A DNA stretch of 64,000 nucleotides from Slackia exigua ATCC 700122 (GTDB lineage: Bacteria; Actinomycetota; Coriobacteriia; Coriobacteriales; Eggerthellaceae): positions 508,325 to 572,324 of the forward strand of contig NZ_GG700630.1 of the NCBI RefSeq assembly GCF_000162875.1, given 5' to 3'. Below, in pieces: positions 38,871-49,382 of the stretch (position 1 is its first letter; every line of letters starts with the position of its first letter). Both the position numbers and the translations under genes were made by a program. The notes under the pieces are model-generated. The model was not told the origin of the DNA. It did no database searches and worked only from the letters and a program-made list of their open reading frames with translations.

Positions 38871-39416
38871 CTAGATGGAAGCCACCTGATCGAAGGAAAG
38901 TTCCACGGGAGTTTCGCGTCCGAAGATGGACACGAGGACCTTGACTTTGCCCGCTTCCGGAGAGACCTCGGAAACGATGCCGTCGAATTCGGCGAGAGGG
39001 CCGCTCGTGACCTTCACGGTCTGGCCGACCTCAAGGGACGTCGAGGTCTTCTTCGGAACCGCAACGCCGGCGGATGCGTCGTTGCGATGCATGATCTTGT
39101 TGAACTCGGCGCGCGTCAGGGGCGACGGCGTGCTGCTCTCCGGGCCGACGAACCCGGTGACGCCCGGCGTGTTGCGCACGACCGCCCAGTTGCGGTCGTT
39201 CATCTCCATGCGGACGAGCACGTAGCTCGGCAGGACCTTCTTCTCGCTTTCCACCCTGCGACCGCCCTCTTTGATCTCGGTCACGGTCTCGGTGGGAATC
39301 TGTATGTCAACGATGCTGTCCTCAAGGCCGTACATCTCGATGCGGGTCTCAAGGGTCTGCTTCACTTTGTTTTCATAGCCGGAATAGGTATGGACGACGT
39401 ACCACTTCTTAGACAT
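38871..39416 (-). CDS. nusG: Transcription termination/antitermination protein NusG
   Basis: Couples RNA polymerase to ribosome or Rho. The 181-residue protein has the NGN domain ([47 protein letters not shown]) and the KOW domain ([16 protein letters not shown]). The start at 39416 lies 5 bases after the secE stop; a longer open frame overlaps secE and is not used. Confidence 0.96.
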   Translation of the reverse strand: MSKKWYVVHTYSGYENKVKQTLETRIEMYGLEDSIVDIQIPTETVTEIKEGGRRVESEKKVLPSYVLVRMEMNDRNWAVVRNTPGVTGFVGPESSTPSPLTRAEFNKIMHRNDASAGVAVPKKTSTSLEVGQTVKVTSGPLAEFDGIVSEVSPEAGKVKVLVSIFGRETPVELSFDQVASI

Positions 39417-39421
39417 GTTCC

Positions 39422-39814
39422 TTACGCCCCCAAACCGGAAATGGCGACCACGATGGGCTGGATCACCGCGTCGAGCACGGCGACGAATACGCCGAAGAAG
39501 ACCAGGGCGCCGAGCACGACGCCGGTCCAGCGGATGACCTCCTGACGGGTGGGCCACGTCACGCGCTTAAGCTCGAGACGAACATCCTTCAGGAACTTGA
39601 AACGCTGTTTCTTGGGCTTTGCAGAAGCCTTCTCGGCCTTCTTAGTCTCCTCCTTGGACTCTTCGCTCTTGATGAAGAGACCCTTGAGCTTGGAAGGAGC
39701 GGCCTGGTCGGCGGTAGGAGCCTCGACGACTTCGGGCGCGTTGTCCCGTGCGGCCTTGCGGGCCTGGCGGGCGGCCGATGCCTTAGCTTTCTGCGTTTTG
39801 GACTTGTTCGCCAT
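39422..39814 (-). CDS. secE: Preprotein translocase subunit SecE
   Basis: Clamps SecY. The 130-residue protein is mainly a long, charged Lys/Ala/Glu-rich N-terminal extension of about 70 residues. The conserved core follows: [28 protein letters not shown] and one membrane span. The single-span form is typical of Gram-positives. It sits between tRNA-Trp and nusG, the classical order. Confidence 0.94.
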   Translation of the reverse strand: MANKSKTQKAKASAARQARKAARDNAPEVVEAPTADQAAPSKLKGLFIKSEESKEETKKAEKASAKPKKQRFKFLKDVRLELKRVTWPTRQEVIRWTGVVLGALVFFGVFVAVLDAVIQPIVVAISGLGA

Positions 39815-39912
39815 TCTTTAATCCTCATGCTCGTAAAATCGGAATCGATGCATATCGAGCTAAATCTCTCATAACCCAAAACAAGCAGCTCATCTAAGCT
39901 GCTTGAACAAGC

Positions 39913-39988
39913 TGGCAGGCCAGGTAGGACTCGAACCCACAACATGCGGTTTTGGAGACCGCCGCTCTACCATTGGAGCTACTGGCCT
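39913..39988 (-). tRNA. tRNA-Trp (CCA anticodon)
   Basis: Acceptor AGGCCAG pairs with CTGGCCT. The anticodon stem GCGGT/ACCGC encloses CTCCAAA (anticodon CCA), and the 3' GCCA is encoded. It lies between rpmG and secE. Confidence 0.95.
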
Positions 39989-40000
39989 GTATCGTATACC

Positions 40001-40150
40001 CTAACGAGTTTCGCGATGCAGCGTGTGCTTGCGGCACCACTTGCAGTACTTCATCATCTCGATGCGTTCGGGATTATTCTGCTTGTTCTTCTTGGTCGTG
40101 TAATTGCGGCGTTTGCACTCAGTGCAAGCCAAGGTGACCAACGTGCGCAT
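40001..40150 (-). CDS. rpmG: 50S ribosomal protein L33
   Basis: A 49-residue protein, [18 protein letters not shown] at the start and [15 protein letters not shown] at the end. Both CxxC pairs are intact, so it is the zinc-binding form. AAAGGAG precedes the ATG. It lies directly upstream of tRNA-Trp, as in many Gram-positive genomes. Confidence 0.95.
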   Translation of the reverse strand: MRTLVTLACTECKRRNYTTKKNKQNNPERIEMMKYCKWCRKHTLHRETR

Positions 40151-40170
40151 GAATACTCCTTTAAGAATCA

Positions 40171-40176
40171 ATTATA
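40171..40176 (-). promoter_or_regulatory. Probable -10 element for rpmG-trnW-secE-nusG
   Basis: A consensus TATAAT lies about 20 bases before the rpmG ATG, after the tuf terminator. The -35 region (AGCGTG at 17 bp) is poor. A promoter is expected here because the tuf terminator separates rpmG from tuf. Confidence 0.45.
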
Positions 40177-40213
40177 GAGGCTTTTGAAACGTACACGCTT
40201 TCGAGCAGCCTCT

Positions 40214-40251
40214 GAAAAGAGGCGGGGCGAGCGAGACGCCCCGCCTCTTTG
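40214..40251 (-). terminator. Terminator after tuf
   Basis: A GC-rich stem AAAGAGGCGGGGCG/CGCCCCGCCTCTTT with a 7-nt loop ends in TTTT on the minus strand, about 10 bases after the tuf stop. Confidence 0.9.
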
Positions 40252-40260
40252 AAAGATCGT

Positions 40261-41463
<1,203 letters not shown>

Positions 41464-41511
41464 TATTCCTCCTCTAGGTTCGGCTCGAATGCCAAAGTAC
41501 GTGATATCGCA

Positions 41512-41536
41512 CGCGCGCCCCGAAAAGGGGCGCGCG
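41512..41536 (-). other. Perfect hairpin between tRNA-Met and tuf
   Basis: A 10-bp GC stem CGCGCGCCCC/GGGGCGCGCG with a 5-nt loop and no T tract. It could be a processing site, a 5' stabiliser for tuf mRNA, or a weak attenuator. Confidence 0.6.
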
Positions 41537-41547
41537 TTCAATCTGAA

Positions 41548-41624
41548 TGGTAGCGGTGACTGGATTCGAACCAGTGACGCCACGGGTATGAACCGTGTGC
41601 TCTAACCAACTGAGCTACACCGCC
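41548..41624 (-). tRNA. tRNA-Met (CAT), elongator type
   Basis: Acceptor GGCGGTG pairs with CACCGCT and ACCA is encoded. The anticodon stem CACGG/CCGTG encloses TTCATAC. The initiator-specific GGG/CCC stem is missing, so this is an elongator, or possibly a tRNA-Ile2 with a modified C34. Confidence 0.9.
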
Positions 41625-41629
41625 GAATG

Positions 41630-41648
41630 CGAAATGCAGAGCATTTCG
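41630..41648 (-). other. Perfect hairpin between tRNA-Thr and tRNA-Met
   Basis: CGAAATGC/GCATTTCG, 8-bp stem with a 3-nt loop. It is a likely processing structure in the polycistronic tRNA transcript. Confidence 0.5.
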
Positions 41649-41660
41649 AAAAAGCAGGAC

Positions 41661-41736
41661 TGGAGCCCGCGACCGGACTTGAACCGGTGACCTCTTCGTT
41701 ACCAACGAAGTGCTCTACCGACTGAGCTACACGGGC
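41661..41736 (-). tRNA. tRNA-Thr (GGT)
   Basis: Acceptor GCCCGTG pairs with CGCGGGC. The anticodon stem CTTCG/CGAAG encloses TTGGTAA (anticodon GGT). TCCA is encoded. Confidence 0.95.
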
Positions 41737-41741
41737 AAAAC

Positions 41742-41826
41742 TGGTGGGCGCGCTAGGATTCGAACCTAGGTAGGCAGAGCCAACGGGTTTACAGCCCGTC
41801 CCCATTAACCGCTCGGGCACACGCCC
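41742..41826 (-). tRNA. tRNA-Tyr (GTA)
   Basis: Acceptor GGGCGTG pairs with CGCGCCC. The anticodon stem ACGGG/CCCGT encloses CTGTAAA (anticodon GTA). There is a long variable arm, and ACCA is encoded. It is the first gene of the tRNA-tuf unit and is 5 bases from tRNA-Thr. Confidence 0.95.
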
Positions 41827-41914
41827 AGTTTCATAAGGTGCTCGATTTCATGTGTACTTTTCAAGCTGCCAGCTCACGCAATCGAAAAGGGCTTTCGAAC
41901 TCGTGAGCGAAAGT

Positions 41915-41943
41915 ATATTACGCTAGGGTCCCTAGCGTGTCAA
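41915..41943 (-). promoter_or_regulatory. Consensus promoter with palindromic 17-bp spacer, upstream of tRNA-Tyr-Thr-Met-tuf
   Basis: On the minus strand, TTGACA (41938-41943) and TAATAT (41915-41920) are 17 bp apart. The spacer 41921-41937, CGCTAGGGACCCTAGCG, is a perfect 8+1+8 palindrome that exactly fills the gap. The start would be near 41908, about 80 bases before the first tRNA. The palindrome is placed as in MerR-type or tight repressor operators; the regulator is unknown. Confidence 0.88.
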
Positions 41944-42094
41944 CACTTTACACGCCTCCGGGCGTATCGTATCTCCAACACCTGATGCAAGGCTCGCGAA
42001 CTGGGATTCCGGCAATAGGCTTTGAAAATCGCCGCGATGGCTCGACCGGCTCGCCGATAAATTCCCCACATCGGGAAAACCCCGTCCGAAACGC

Positions 42095-43672
42095 CTAGAC
42101 GTCGGCATCCATATAGGTATCGAATTCATGCACGACATCCTCGCTCGGAGGAGCCGTGAGAAGGGAGACGGCCACGATCGCGACCGTCGCGACGATGAAT
42201 CCAGGGACGAGCTCGTAGATTCCGAAGATGCCGCCGAGCGGCGACAGGAGGAGGTTCCAGAGCACGACCGTGCATCCGCCCCCCACCATGCCCGCGAACG
42301 CGCCGGCCGCATTCGTCCTTCTCCAATAGAGGCTCAAAAGCACCAAGGGCCCGAACGACGCGCCGAAGCCCGCCCATGCGTACGAGACCACCTTGAAGAT
42401 CGAGGAGTTCTGGTCGAGCGCGATCAGAATGCCGAACAGCAGGATGAGCGTGAGCGCAAGGCGCGCGACGAACATCGTCTGCTGGTCGGTCGCATCCTTC
42501 TTGATGACGCCCTTGAACAGATTGCGCGCGATCGCCGAGCCGGCGATGAGCAGATAGCTCGACGACGACGACATGGTCGCCGCGAAGATGCCCGAGACCA
42601 CCAGCCCGCAGAGGAATGCCGGAAGCATGGTCTGCGCGAGCAGGACGAAGATGTTTTCCGCCTGGGCTCCGGTGAGCAGGGCATCGGGCATGGCGGCGCG
42701 CCCAACGAGCCCGATGCATACGGCGCAGGCGAGCGATACGACGCACCAGACGGTCGCAATGACGCGGCTCTTCTTGATCTCGTCGGAATGGCGCGCGCTC
42801 ATGAAGCGCACGAGGACCTGAGGCATGCCGAAATACCCGAGACCCCACGACAGGCCGCTTACGATGCTGATCGCGCCGGCGCCGTAGACGACCGCATCGC
42901 CGAACTGCGGCATGCCGTCGACGACCTTCTGCACGCCGTTTTCGTCAAGCACGGGCGATGCCGTGGTCGTGCCCGAAAGGAAACCCGGTATCGAGCTCAG
43001 AAACGCGACGGTGTTCTCGACGCCGCCGGCCATGGCGACGCTTCCCACGAAGATGACGACCAGCGCGACGACCATGATGGCGCCTTGGATGAGGTCGGTC
43101 GTGCAGACCGAGAGATAGCCGCCGATGAAGGTGTAGGCGAAGACCACGAGCGCGCCGATGATCATCATCGTCGTGTAGTCGACGCCGAACAGCGTCGTGA
43201 AGAGCTTGCCGAAGGTGACGAAGCAGCTGCCGGCATAGACGCTGAAGAACACCAGGATGATGACGGCGGCGGTGCTCATGAGCACCTTCCTGGAATCATG
43301 GAACCGATTCGAGAAATAATCGGGAAGCGTGATCGAATTCCCCGCGACCTCCGAGTACTTCCGCAGAGGACGAGCGACGAAACGCCAGTTGAGATACGTT
43401 CCCGCAGCCAGGCCTACGGCGGTCCAGACCGCATCGGATGCGCCGGTGAAGTACGCGACGCCGGGAAGGCCCATGAGGAGCCAGCCCGACATGTCGGACG
43501 CTTCCGCCGAAAGCGCCGTGAGCCAGGGGCCGAGCCCGCGGCCGCCGATGAAGTAGCTGTCGCTGTCGGCATTCGACCTCTTTATATAGAAGAATCCCAC
43601 CGCGAGGACGACGATGAAATAGAGGGCCATGGCAAGCAGGACCCAGAGGTCATGCTGGTTCGGTGCGATCAT
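42095..43672 (-). CDS. putP: Sodium/proline symporter PutP
   Basis: A 525-residue member of the sodium:solute symporter family with about 13 membrane spans. PutP-specific features are SDSYFIGGRGLGPWLTALSAEASDMSGWLLMGLPG and the GLSWGLGYFGMPQVLVRFMSA segment, plus the sodium site region ATMSSSSSYLLIAGSAIARNL. GAAGGGAA precedes the ATG. It stands alone, divergent from the aminotransferase gene across a 140-bp gap. A possible weak hairpin (42062-42077) follows the stop. Confidence 0.92.
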   Translation of the reverse strand: MIAPNQHDLWVLLAMALYFIVVLAVGFFYIKRSNADSDSYFIGGRGLGPWLTALSAEASDMSGWLLMGLPGVAYFTGASDAVWTAVGLAAGTYLNWRFVARPLRKYSEVAGNSITLPDYFSNRFHDSRKVLMSTAAVIILVFFSVYAGSCFVTFGKLFTTLFGVDYTTMMIIGALVVFAYTFIGGYLSVCTTDLIQGAIMVVALVVIFVGSVAMAGGVENTVAFLSSIPGFLSGTTTASPVLDENGVQKVVDGMPQFGDAVVYGAGAISIVSGLSWGLGYFGMPQVLVRFMSARHSDEIKKSRVIATVWCVVSLACAVCIGLVGRAAMPDALLTGAQAENIFVLLAQTMLPAFLCGLVVSGIFAATMSSSSSYLLIAGSAIARNLFKGVIKKDATDQQTMFVARLALTLILLFGILIALDQNSSIFKVVSYAWAGFGASFGPLVLLSLYWRRTNAAGAFAGMVGGGCTVVLWNLLLSPLGGIFGIYELVPGFIVATVAIVAVSLLTAPPSEDVVHEFDTYMDADV

Positions 43673-43812
43673 ATGCGATTCCCTTCGCTTTACGGAGAAG
43701 GCAGATTATAGAGTATCGCGCGCATCGCGACGCTCCCTCCTGCTCCATTTTGCTAAAGTGCAGGGGCAAAAGGCAATGCGCGCCTGCGCGCCGAATCGAA
43801 GGAGATGCCGCC

Positions 43813-45108
43813 GTGCCCTACGCAGACCTTTCATCCCAAGAGCTCGAGGAGCGCCTCGCCGCTCTGCGCGACGAATATGCGACGCACCGGGCCAAGGGGC
43901 TTTCCCTCAATATGGCCCGCGGCAAGCCCTCGCGCGAGCAGCTCGCGCTCAGCCTGCCCATGCTCGATGCGATCGGCGCCGCGGACGATCTCATCGCCGA
44001 AGACGGCACCGATTGCGCGAACTACGGAGGATTCGAAGGAATTCCCGAGGCGAAGCGCCTTATGGCATCGATGCTCGACCATGACCCGGCCGACGTGCTC
44101 GTGTTCGGGAACTCGAGCCTCAACATCATGTACGACCTCGTCGTCGCCGGCATGCTCTACGGATATGCCGGCCGTCCTGCCTGGAAGACGCTCCCTGAAC
44201 CCAGGTGGATCTGCCCCGTGCCCGGCTACGATCGCCATTTCCGCATCGTAGAGAGGCTCGGATTCGCGCCCGTCGTCGTCCCCATGACCGAAAACGGCCC
44301 CGACATGGACGAGGTCGAGCGCATCGTCGCCGAAGACGACTCCGTCAAAGGAATCTGGTGCGTGCCGAAGTACTCCAACCCCACCGGCGCCGTCTATGCC
44401 GACGATACGGTCAGGCGTCTGGCCGCCATGCCCTGCGCGGCGCCTGACTTCCGCATCTTCTGGGATAACGCGTACTGCATCCACCACCTCTACGAGGACG
44501 AGGGTCGTCAGGCCCGTGTCCTCGACATCGCGCGCGCCTGCGAAGAGGCGGGGCATCCCGACCGCTATTTCAAATTCGCAAGCACGTCGAAGGTCACGCT
44601 GCCCGGAGCCGGCATCGCCGCCGTCGCGGCGAGCAGGCGCAACCTCGACGACGTCATCGAGCGCGTCGGCTGCGAGACCGTCGGATACGACAAGCTCAAT
44701 CAGCTGCGCCACGTGCGCTTCCTGCATGGCGCGCATGGCCTCGCCGCGCATATGGCGAAGCACGCGGCCATCATCCGACCGAAGTTCGACCTGGTCGCAC
44801 ATGTGCTCGATCGCGAACTCGCCGACACGGGAGCCGCATGGACGCATCCGAGCGGCGGATACTTCGTCAGCTTCGACGGACTGCCGCATACGGCGAAACG
44901 CACCGTGGCGCTTGCGAAAGAAGCCGGCGTCACCATGACCGGAGCAGGCGCGACCTGGCCGGGCGGCATCGATCCCGACGATCGCAACATCCGTATCGCG
45001 CCGACGCTTCCGCCCCTCGAGGAGCTTGAACGCGCGCTCGAAGTCTTCGTCTGCTGCGTGAAGATCGCATCGATCGAAGCGATCCTGTCGTCGCGCAGGG
45101 AAGGCTGA
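43813..45108 (+). CDS. Aspartate aminotransferase-like, class Ic type (PLP enzyme)
   Basis: A 431-residue fold-type I aminotransferase. Active-site parts are NMARGKPSREQLALSLPML, GFEGIPEAKRLMASML, VPKYSNPTGAVY, FWDNAYCIHHL and the PLP lysine in STSKVTLPGAGIAAV. This matches the actinobacterial aspartate transaminase group related to the MocR-like C-terminal domain. The GTG at 43813 is favoured because GGAG lies 8 bases ahead; an upstream open frame lacks support. Aspartate as substrate is inferred from the family. Confidence 0.85.
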   Translation: MPYADLSSQELEERLAALRDEYATHRAKGLSLNMARGKPSREQLALSLPMLDAIGAADDLIAEDGTDCANYGGFEGIPEAKRLMASMLDHDPADVLVFGNSSLNIMYDLVVAGMLYGYAGRPAWKTLPEPRWICPVPGYDRHFRIVERLGFAPVVVPMTENGPDMDEVERIVAEDDSVKGIWCVPKYSNPTGAVYADDTVRRLAAMPCAAPDFRIFWDNAYCIHHLYEDEGRQARVLDIARACEEAGHPDRYFKFASTSKVTLPGAGIAAVAASRRNLDDVIERVGCETVGYDKLNQLRHVRFLHGAHGLAAHMAKHAAIIRPKFDLVAHVLDRELADTGAAWTHPSGGYFVSFDGLPHTAKRTVALAKEAGVTMTGAGATWPGGIDPDDRNIRIAPTLPPLEELERALEVFVCCVKIASIEAILSSRREG

Positions 45109-45137
45109 CGGACGCCGAGCCGTAGGCCCATGGCTTC

Positions 45138-45665
45138 TCACGAAGCATCCTGAGCCTGCGGCGCCCCACCCTCGCCCTTCCCCAGTTCCTCTCGAAGCTG
45201 GGGAATCAACCGGGCGAAGGTGTTCTCGACCGCCTTCTTCTTCAACTCGCATTCCCAGATGATGTGCACGCGCCAGCCATCGGCCTTGAGCGCGGCGACG
45301 TTCTCGCGATCCCGCTCGACGTTGCGCTTGAATTTCGGCACCCAGTAGTCCTGATTCGATTTCGGCGTCGACGGGTTGCAATGCGGGCATCGGTGCCAGA
45401 AGCATCCGTTGACGAAGATCGCGACCTTCTTGCCCGGATAGGCTATGTCGGGATGCCCGGGAACGCGCCAATGAAGACGGTAGCCGGCAAGCCCCTCTTC
45501 GCGCAGCCGGCGTCGCACGAGAAGCTCCGGCTTCGTGTTCTTCCCCTTGTTGCCCACCATGCTGTTATGCACGGCCGGCAGCACGACGGCATCGTATTCG
45601 ACGGCGCCCTCTGGCGCGGAGTCGGCAGGCGAATCGCCAGCTGGGCGAGGCTCGGCGTCCGTCAT
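45138..45665 (-). CDS. vsr: Very short patch repair endonuclease Vsr
   Basis: Nicks next to T:G mismatches that arise when 5-methylcytosine deaminates. The 175-residue protein has a poorly conserved N-terminal tail of about 35 residues, then the full Vsr signature: NTKPELLVRRRLREEG, YRLHWRVPGHPDIAYP with the catalytic aspartate, AIFVNGCFWHRCPHC zinc/active-site region, and KFKRNVERDRENVAAL. The ATG at 45665 has GGAGGG upstream and overlaps the addA stop by 4 bp. No cytosine methyltransferase gene is present in the window, so it is an orphan locally. Confidence 0.93.
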   Translation of the reverse strand: MTDAEPRPAGDSPADSAPEGAVEYDAVVLPAVHNSMVGNKGKNTKPELLVRRRLREEGLAGYRLHWRVPGHPDIAYPGKKVAIFVNGCFWHRCPHCNPSTPKSNQDYWVPKFKRNVERDRENVAALKADGWRVHIIWECELKKKAVENTFARLIPQLREELGKGEGGAPQAQDAS

Positions 45666-48600
45666 GGGCAGACCCTCCTCGCATGGATGGCCTCGAGCAG
45701 GTCGCGCATGCCGTCGAGGTCTGCCGCGTCGAAGGAATAGACGACGCATCGCGGTTCGCGGTCTCGATGCCAATCCGACTGTTCGACATAGACGAACGTG
45801 GCCTCGACGCGATCGTAGCCGGATGACAGCGCGGCGAAGGCATAGCAGGTCGCCTGCAGGCGATGCCTTTCGAGGATATCCTCGGGCGCGTCGTCGAAGC
45901 GCCCGCCGGTCTTGTAATCGACGATGCGCGCGCACGATCCGTCCTCCTCTCCCGAAAACAGATCCATCGACCCTTCCAGGACCCATTCCTCAGATCCGTC
46001 GGAAGACGCGCCCATCGGGATGAAGAACGGATATTCGGCATGCAGGTTCGGCCACGCGATCGCTTCCCGGGCGCACGCGCTTCCTGTCCACCGGAGGCAG
46101 GCCGCCTCCAGGCGCGGCGCGGCGCTCGACGAGACGCCGAAGGCCTGTGCCGTCGCCGCGATGCGATCGGGCGGCGGCAGAGGAAGGCCTTCGCGACGCG
46201 AAGCGTCGCAGCGACAGGACGAGAGCCCTGATTCGAATTCCTCGACCGACCACTGGGCAAGCGCATGGAATGCCGCGCCTACGTCGGTCGCCCTATCCTC
46301 GTCGAGCGCGAACGCCGCGCCTGCGCGCCCGAACGCGCCTTCTTCCGCATCGTCCGCGAAAGGATCTATCCCCGCCTCCGATGCCTCGTCGAACGAAGGC
46401 ACGCCTTCGCGGGCCGTCGCAGACGCGCCTCCCTTGTTCGCATCAAGCGCACCGGCCAGGGACGAAAGCGAGGTATAGCTTTCGAAGCCTTCTCTTTCGG
46501 GTCCGAACGGAACGGAGGGCATGCGCGAGGGCATGGCCTCGGGGATGGCGAAAACACGCTTCTCCCCTTCGTCGGCGTCGGCATCGCCCCAACGGCAAGC
46601 TTCGCCGTCTCCCCCCGCGACGATGACGCCCCCTTCGTCGTTCACGCCGATGACGATCCTCTCGAACGCCGCATCCTCCGATCCTCCATACGGCAGCGTC
46701 GAGGCGCCCGAAGGGAAATCCGCGAGGGAATCGCCGCCGAATCCCATGATCGAATTCCTGATGGCGCCGTCAAGGGATGCATAGGCCCGGATATCATGCG
46801 CGGCATTGTCGTCGACGTCCATGACGAGGACGAGGGCTTCGCTCGCACGGGTCAGCGCCACGTACATGAGGCGCTGTGCTTCTTGACGCCCCTGCTCCGT
46901 TTCGTACGCGACGATCGCCCGGCGACGGGAGGCGGGGCTTTCCGACGAGGCCACGAGCCGATCGACGTCGGCTCGGACGTCCTCGGGCAGCACGAACGCG
47001 TCGGCCTTCTTCTTCAGTTCCTTCGGCAGGAACGCGCTTCGAGGCAGCAGGGTTGCATACGTGACTCCCTTGATGCGGGTCGATAGGAACGCCTCGTTCG
47101 TCGGCTCCTTGCCCTTGCCGATCTCCGCAACCGCGACTATGGGGAACTCGAGCCCCTTGCTCGAATGAACCGTCATGATGCGCACGAAATCGCCTTCTCC
47201 GGCCGAAAGCGCGCCCGGAGCCTCCTTGGCTCGGACGATGCGATCGGGCATCGCAGACGCCACGCCGGCGATGCCGCAGCCGAGCTCGGCAGCGAGGCCA
47301 GCTGCGAAACGCACGGCCTTGAGCGCGTTGCCCGCACGTGCGATGCCTTCGGCGCCTTGGCTTTCAAGGCGCGCCAGCCAGCCTGAAGCCGCAAGCGCAT
47401 GCAGAAGGGTGTCCTCGACCGTCGACGTTCTGGCCATGCGGCAGCATGCGTCCAGGACGGACGCCGCATGCGCGAGTCCCTGCGATATCCCGACTGTCGG
47501 CTCGCGATCCAGAAGATCCCAGAAACCCCGCGCAAGGGCGCGCCGCGCGATCGATCCGTCTTCCCTGCATTCCGTGACCAGGGAAAGGATATCGTCGTCG
47601 CCCACGGCGAAAAGATCGCTCTCGAGCGTATCGAGCAGGGCGGTCTCGTCGTTGGGATTCGCGATCGCCCGAACGAGGCTCACGACGGCCCGGGTCTCGG
47701 GCGCCTCGCCGAACAACGATCCCCCGGCGATGACGCATTCGAATCCTCGCCCCCTCAGGGCGCGAGCGAACGCATCGGCGTTCGTCATGCGGCCGAGCAG
47801 CACGACCATATCCCGCGCCCGATGCCCTTCGGCACGCAGGCGCTCGAACCGGCGCGCGATCGCGTCCGCCGCGACGGCGGTCTTGCATGAGGAGTCGATG
47901 GATGAGCCTTTCGGAGGCTTGGATCGCTGCACCAGCACGACCTGGATGCGGGGCGCGCTTCCCCGATACGGAGCATCGATGCGGGATTCGTCCCGTCCAG
48001 GGCGCAGAGACATGAACGAGGCTCCGAACATCGCGCGCCCGGAAAACAGGCAGTCGACGAACGCGAGCACATCGGCGTTGCTGCGGTAGTTCGTATCCAA
48101 GGTGCGGACCATCGCCGCATCTCCCAATGCACGCATGCGCGCCTCGTGCGCGCGGAACACGCCGACATCCGCGCCGCGGAATCGGTAGATGCTCTGCTGC
48201 GCGTCGCCGACCGTGCACAGGCGCGCGCCGCCGTCCGACAGGCGCATGACCATGTCGATGCCCATCTGGTCGGTATCCTGGAACTCATCGATCATGACGA
48301 GCCGGAACGCATGCGCGTATTCTCGAGCTATGGCCGGATGGTCTTCAAGCGCGCGGTGCGCCTTCGTGACGAGGTCGGTGTTGTCGAGAACGCAGGCCTC
48401 GCGCTTGATGCGCTCGAATGCGGCGAGAACGTCGGATGCGAGGCCGCGCAAGGTCGCGAAATGGATCCGTGCCGAAGCCTGCAGGGCGTTCAGGCAGATC
48501 TCGGCGAGTTCCTGCGCCCATTCGCCCACGTGCGCGGCATAGGGGTTGTCGCCCTTCCCGAACGTCCTTTTCGGCATGGGAAAAGCCCCGAGGATGCCGA

Positions 48601-49381
48601 GAAAACGTTCGTCGGCGCCTTCCGACCAGGAAGAGAGCAGCTCGTCGAGCTTCTGCTCGCACCCGTGCAACGCGGCTTCGAACTCACGCTTCGAAGAGCT
48701 GTCGTTCAGCCCTGCAAGCGATGGCGCGATCGTGCGGGCAAGGTCGAGCGCCTGCTGGGCGAGCACGACCGGCGCAGGGCCCGCGCCCGCATCGACGACG
48801 GAATCCATACCCGCAGGCGACTCGGCCGCCGCCTGCGCGATATCCATCAGCATGTCCTCGACCGACGTACCTCCATGCCCTGTCGAGCGCGGCGGATATG
48901 CGGCGAACAGCGCGTCGACCGAACCGTTGGCCGATCCTTCTTCGTGACCGATCAACACCTCTTCAACCGCTTGGGCGAGCGCGTCGGCGACGAAGCCGTC
49001 GGAAGCCATCTGGAAATCAGGATCGATGCCGAGTTCCAAGGCGTGTTCGCGCAGGACGCGGGCGCAGGCGCCATGAATGGTGGATATCCAGGCGGAATCG
49101 ACCTTGAGGGACTCTTCCGCAAGCCCCTCGGCGCGCAACGTGCTTTTGACGCGCGCCTTGATCTCGCTCGCCGCCTTGTCGGTGAAGGTGATGGCCATGA
49201 TCTCGTCGATGGAAGACGCGAAGGGACCGCCGTCGGAACCCGACCCGTCGAGCAGCGCCCAGGCGATGCGCTGGGTCAGCGTGAACGTCTTGCCGCTGCC
49301 CGCACCCGCAGCGACGAACAAAGGCGCGTCCAGCGTTTCGACGCAGACACGCTGATCCGGATTGAATGCATCCTTGTTCAT
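45662..49381 (-). CDS. addA: AddA-type helicase-nuclease (UvrD-like plus PD-(D/E)XK)
   Basis: A 1239-residue UvrD/RecB-like enzyme for processing double-strand breaks. Walker A AAGAGSGKT is at residues 24-32, with Q-motif FNPDQ ahead. MIDEFQDTDQMGIDM is the Walker B, and QQSIYRFRGADV, TVHSSKGLEFPIVAV and LMYVALTRASEAL are motifs III, V and VI. A C-terminal RecB-type nuclease has GSMDLF and IVDYKTG at about residues 1135-1160. It forms a pair with the upstream AddB-like gene, 1 bp apart, and overlaps vsr downstream. Confidence 0.92.
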   Translation of the reverse strand: MNKDAFNPDQRVCVETLDAPLFVAAGAGSGKTFTLTQRIAWALLDGSGSDGGPFASSIDEIMAITFTDKAASEIKARVKSTLRAEGLAEESLKVDSAWISTIHGACARVLREHALELGIDPDFQMASDGFVADALAQAVEEVLIGHEEGSANGSVDALFAAYPPRSTGHGGTSVEDMLMDIAQAAAESPAGMDSVVDAGAGPAPVVLAQQALDLARTIAPSLAGLNDSSSKREFEAALHGCEQKLDELLSSWSEGADERFLGILGAFPMPKRTFGKGDNPYAAHVGEWAQELAEICLNALQASARIHFATLRGLASDVLAAFERIKREACVLDNTDLVTKAHRALEDHPAIAREYAHAFRLVMIDEFQDTDQMGIDMVMRLSDGGARLCTVGDAQQSIYRFRGADVGVFRAHEARMRALGDAAMVRTLDTNYRSNADVLAFVDCLFSGRAMFGASFMSLRPGRDESRIDAPYRGSAPRIQVVLVQRSKPPKGSSIDSSCKTAVAADAIARRFERLRAEGHRARDMVVLLGRMTNADAFARALRGRGFECVIAGGSLFGEAPETRAVVSLVRAIANPNDETALLDTLESDLFAVGDDDILSLVTECREDGSIARRALARGFWDLLDREPTVGISQGLAHAASVLDACCRMARTSTVEDTLLHALAASGWLARLESQGAEGIARAGNALKAVRFAAGLAAELGCGIAGVASAMPDRIVRAKEAPGALSAGEGDFVRIMTVHSSKGLEFPIVAVAEIGKGKEPTNEAFLSTRIKGVTYATLLPRSAFLPKELKKKADAFVLPEDVRADVDRLVASSESPASRRRAIVAYETEQGRQEAQRLMYVALTRASEALVLVMDVDDNAAHDIRAYASLDGAIRNSIMGFGGDSLADFPSGASTLPYGGSEDAAFERIVIGVNDEGGVIVAGGDGEACRWGDADADEGEKRVFAIPEAMPSRMPSVPFGPEREGFESYTSLSSLAGALDANKGGASATAREGVPSFDEASEAGIDPFADDAEEGAFGRAGAAFALDEDRATDVGAAFHALAQWSVEEFESGLSSCRCDASRREGLPLPPPDRIAATAQAFGVSSSAAPRLEAACLRWTGSACAREAIAWPNLHAEYPFFIPMGASSDGSEEWVLEGSMDLFSGEEDGSCARIVDYKTGGRFDDAPEDILERHRLQATCYAFAALSSGYDRVEATFVYVEQSDWHRDREPRCVVYSFDAADLDGMRDLLEAIHARRVCP

Positions 49382-49382
49382 G

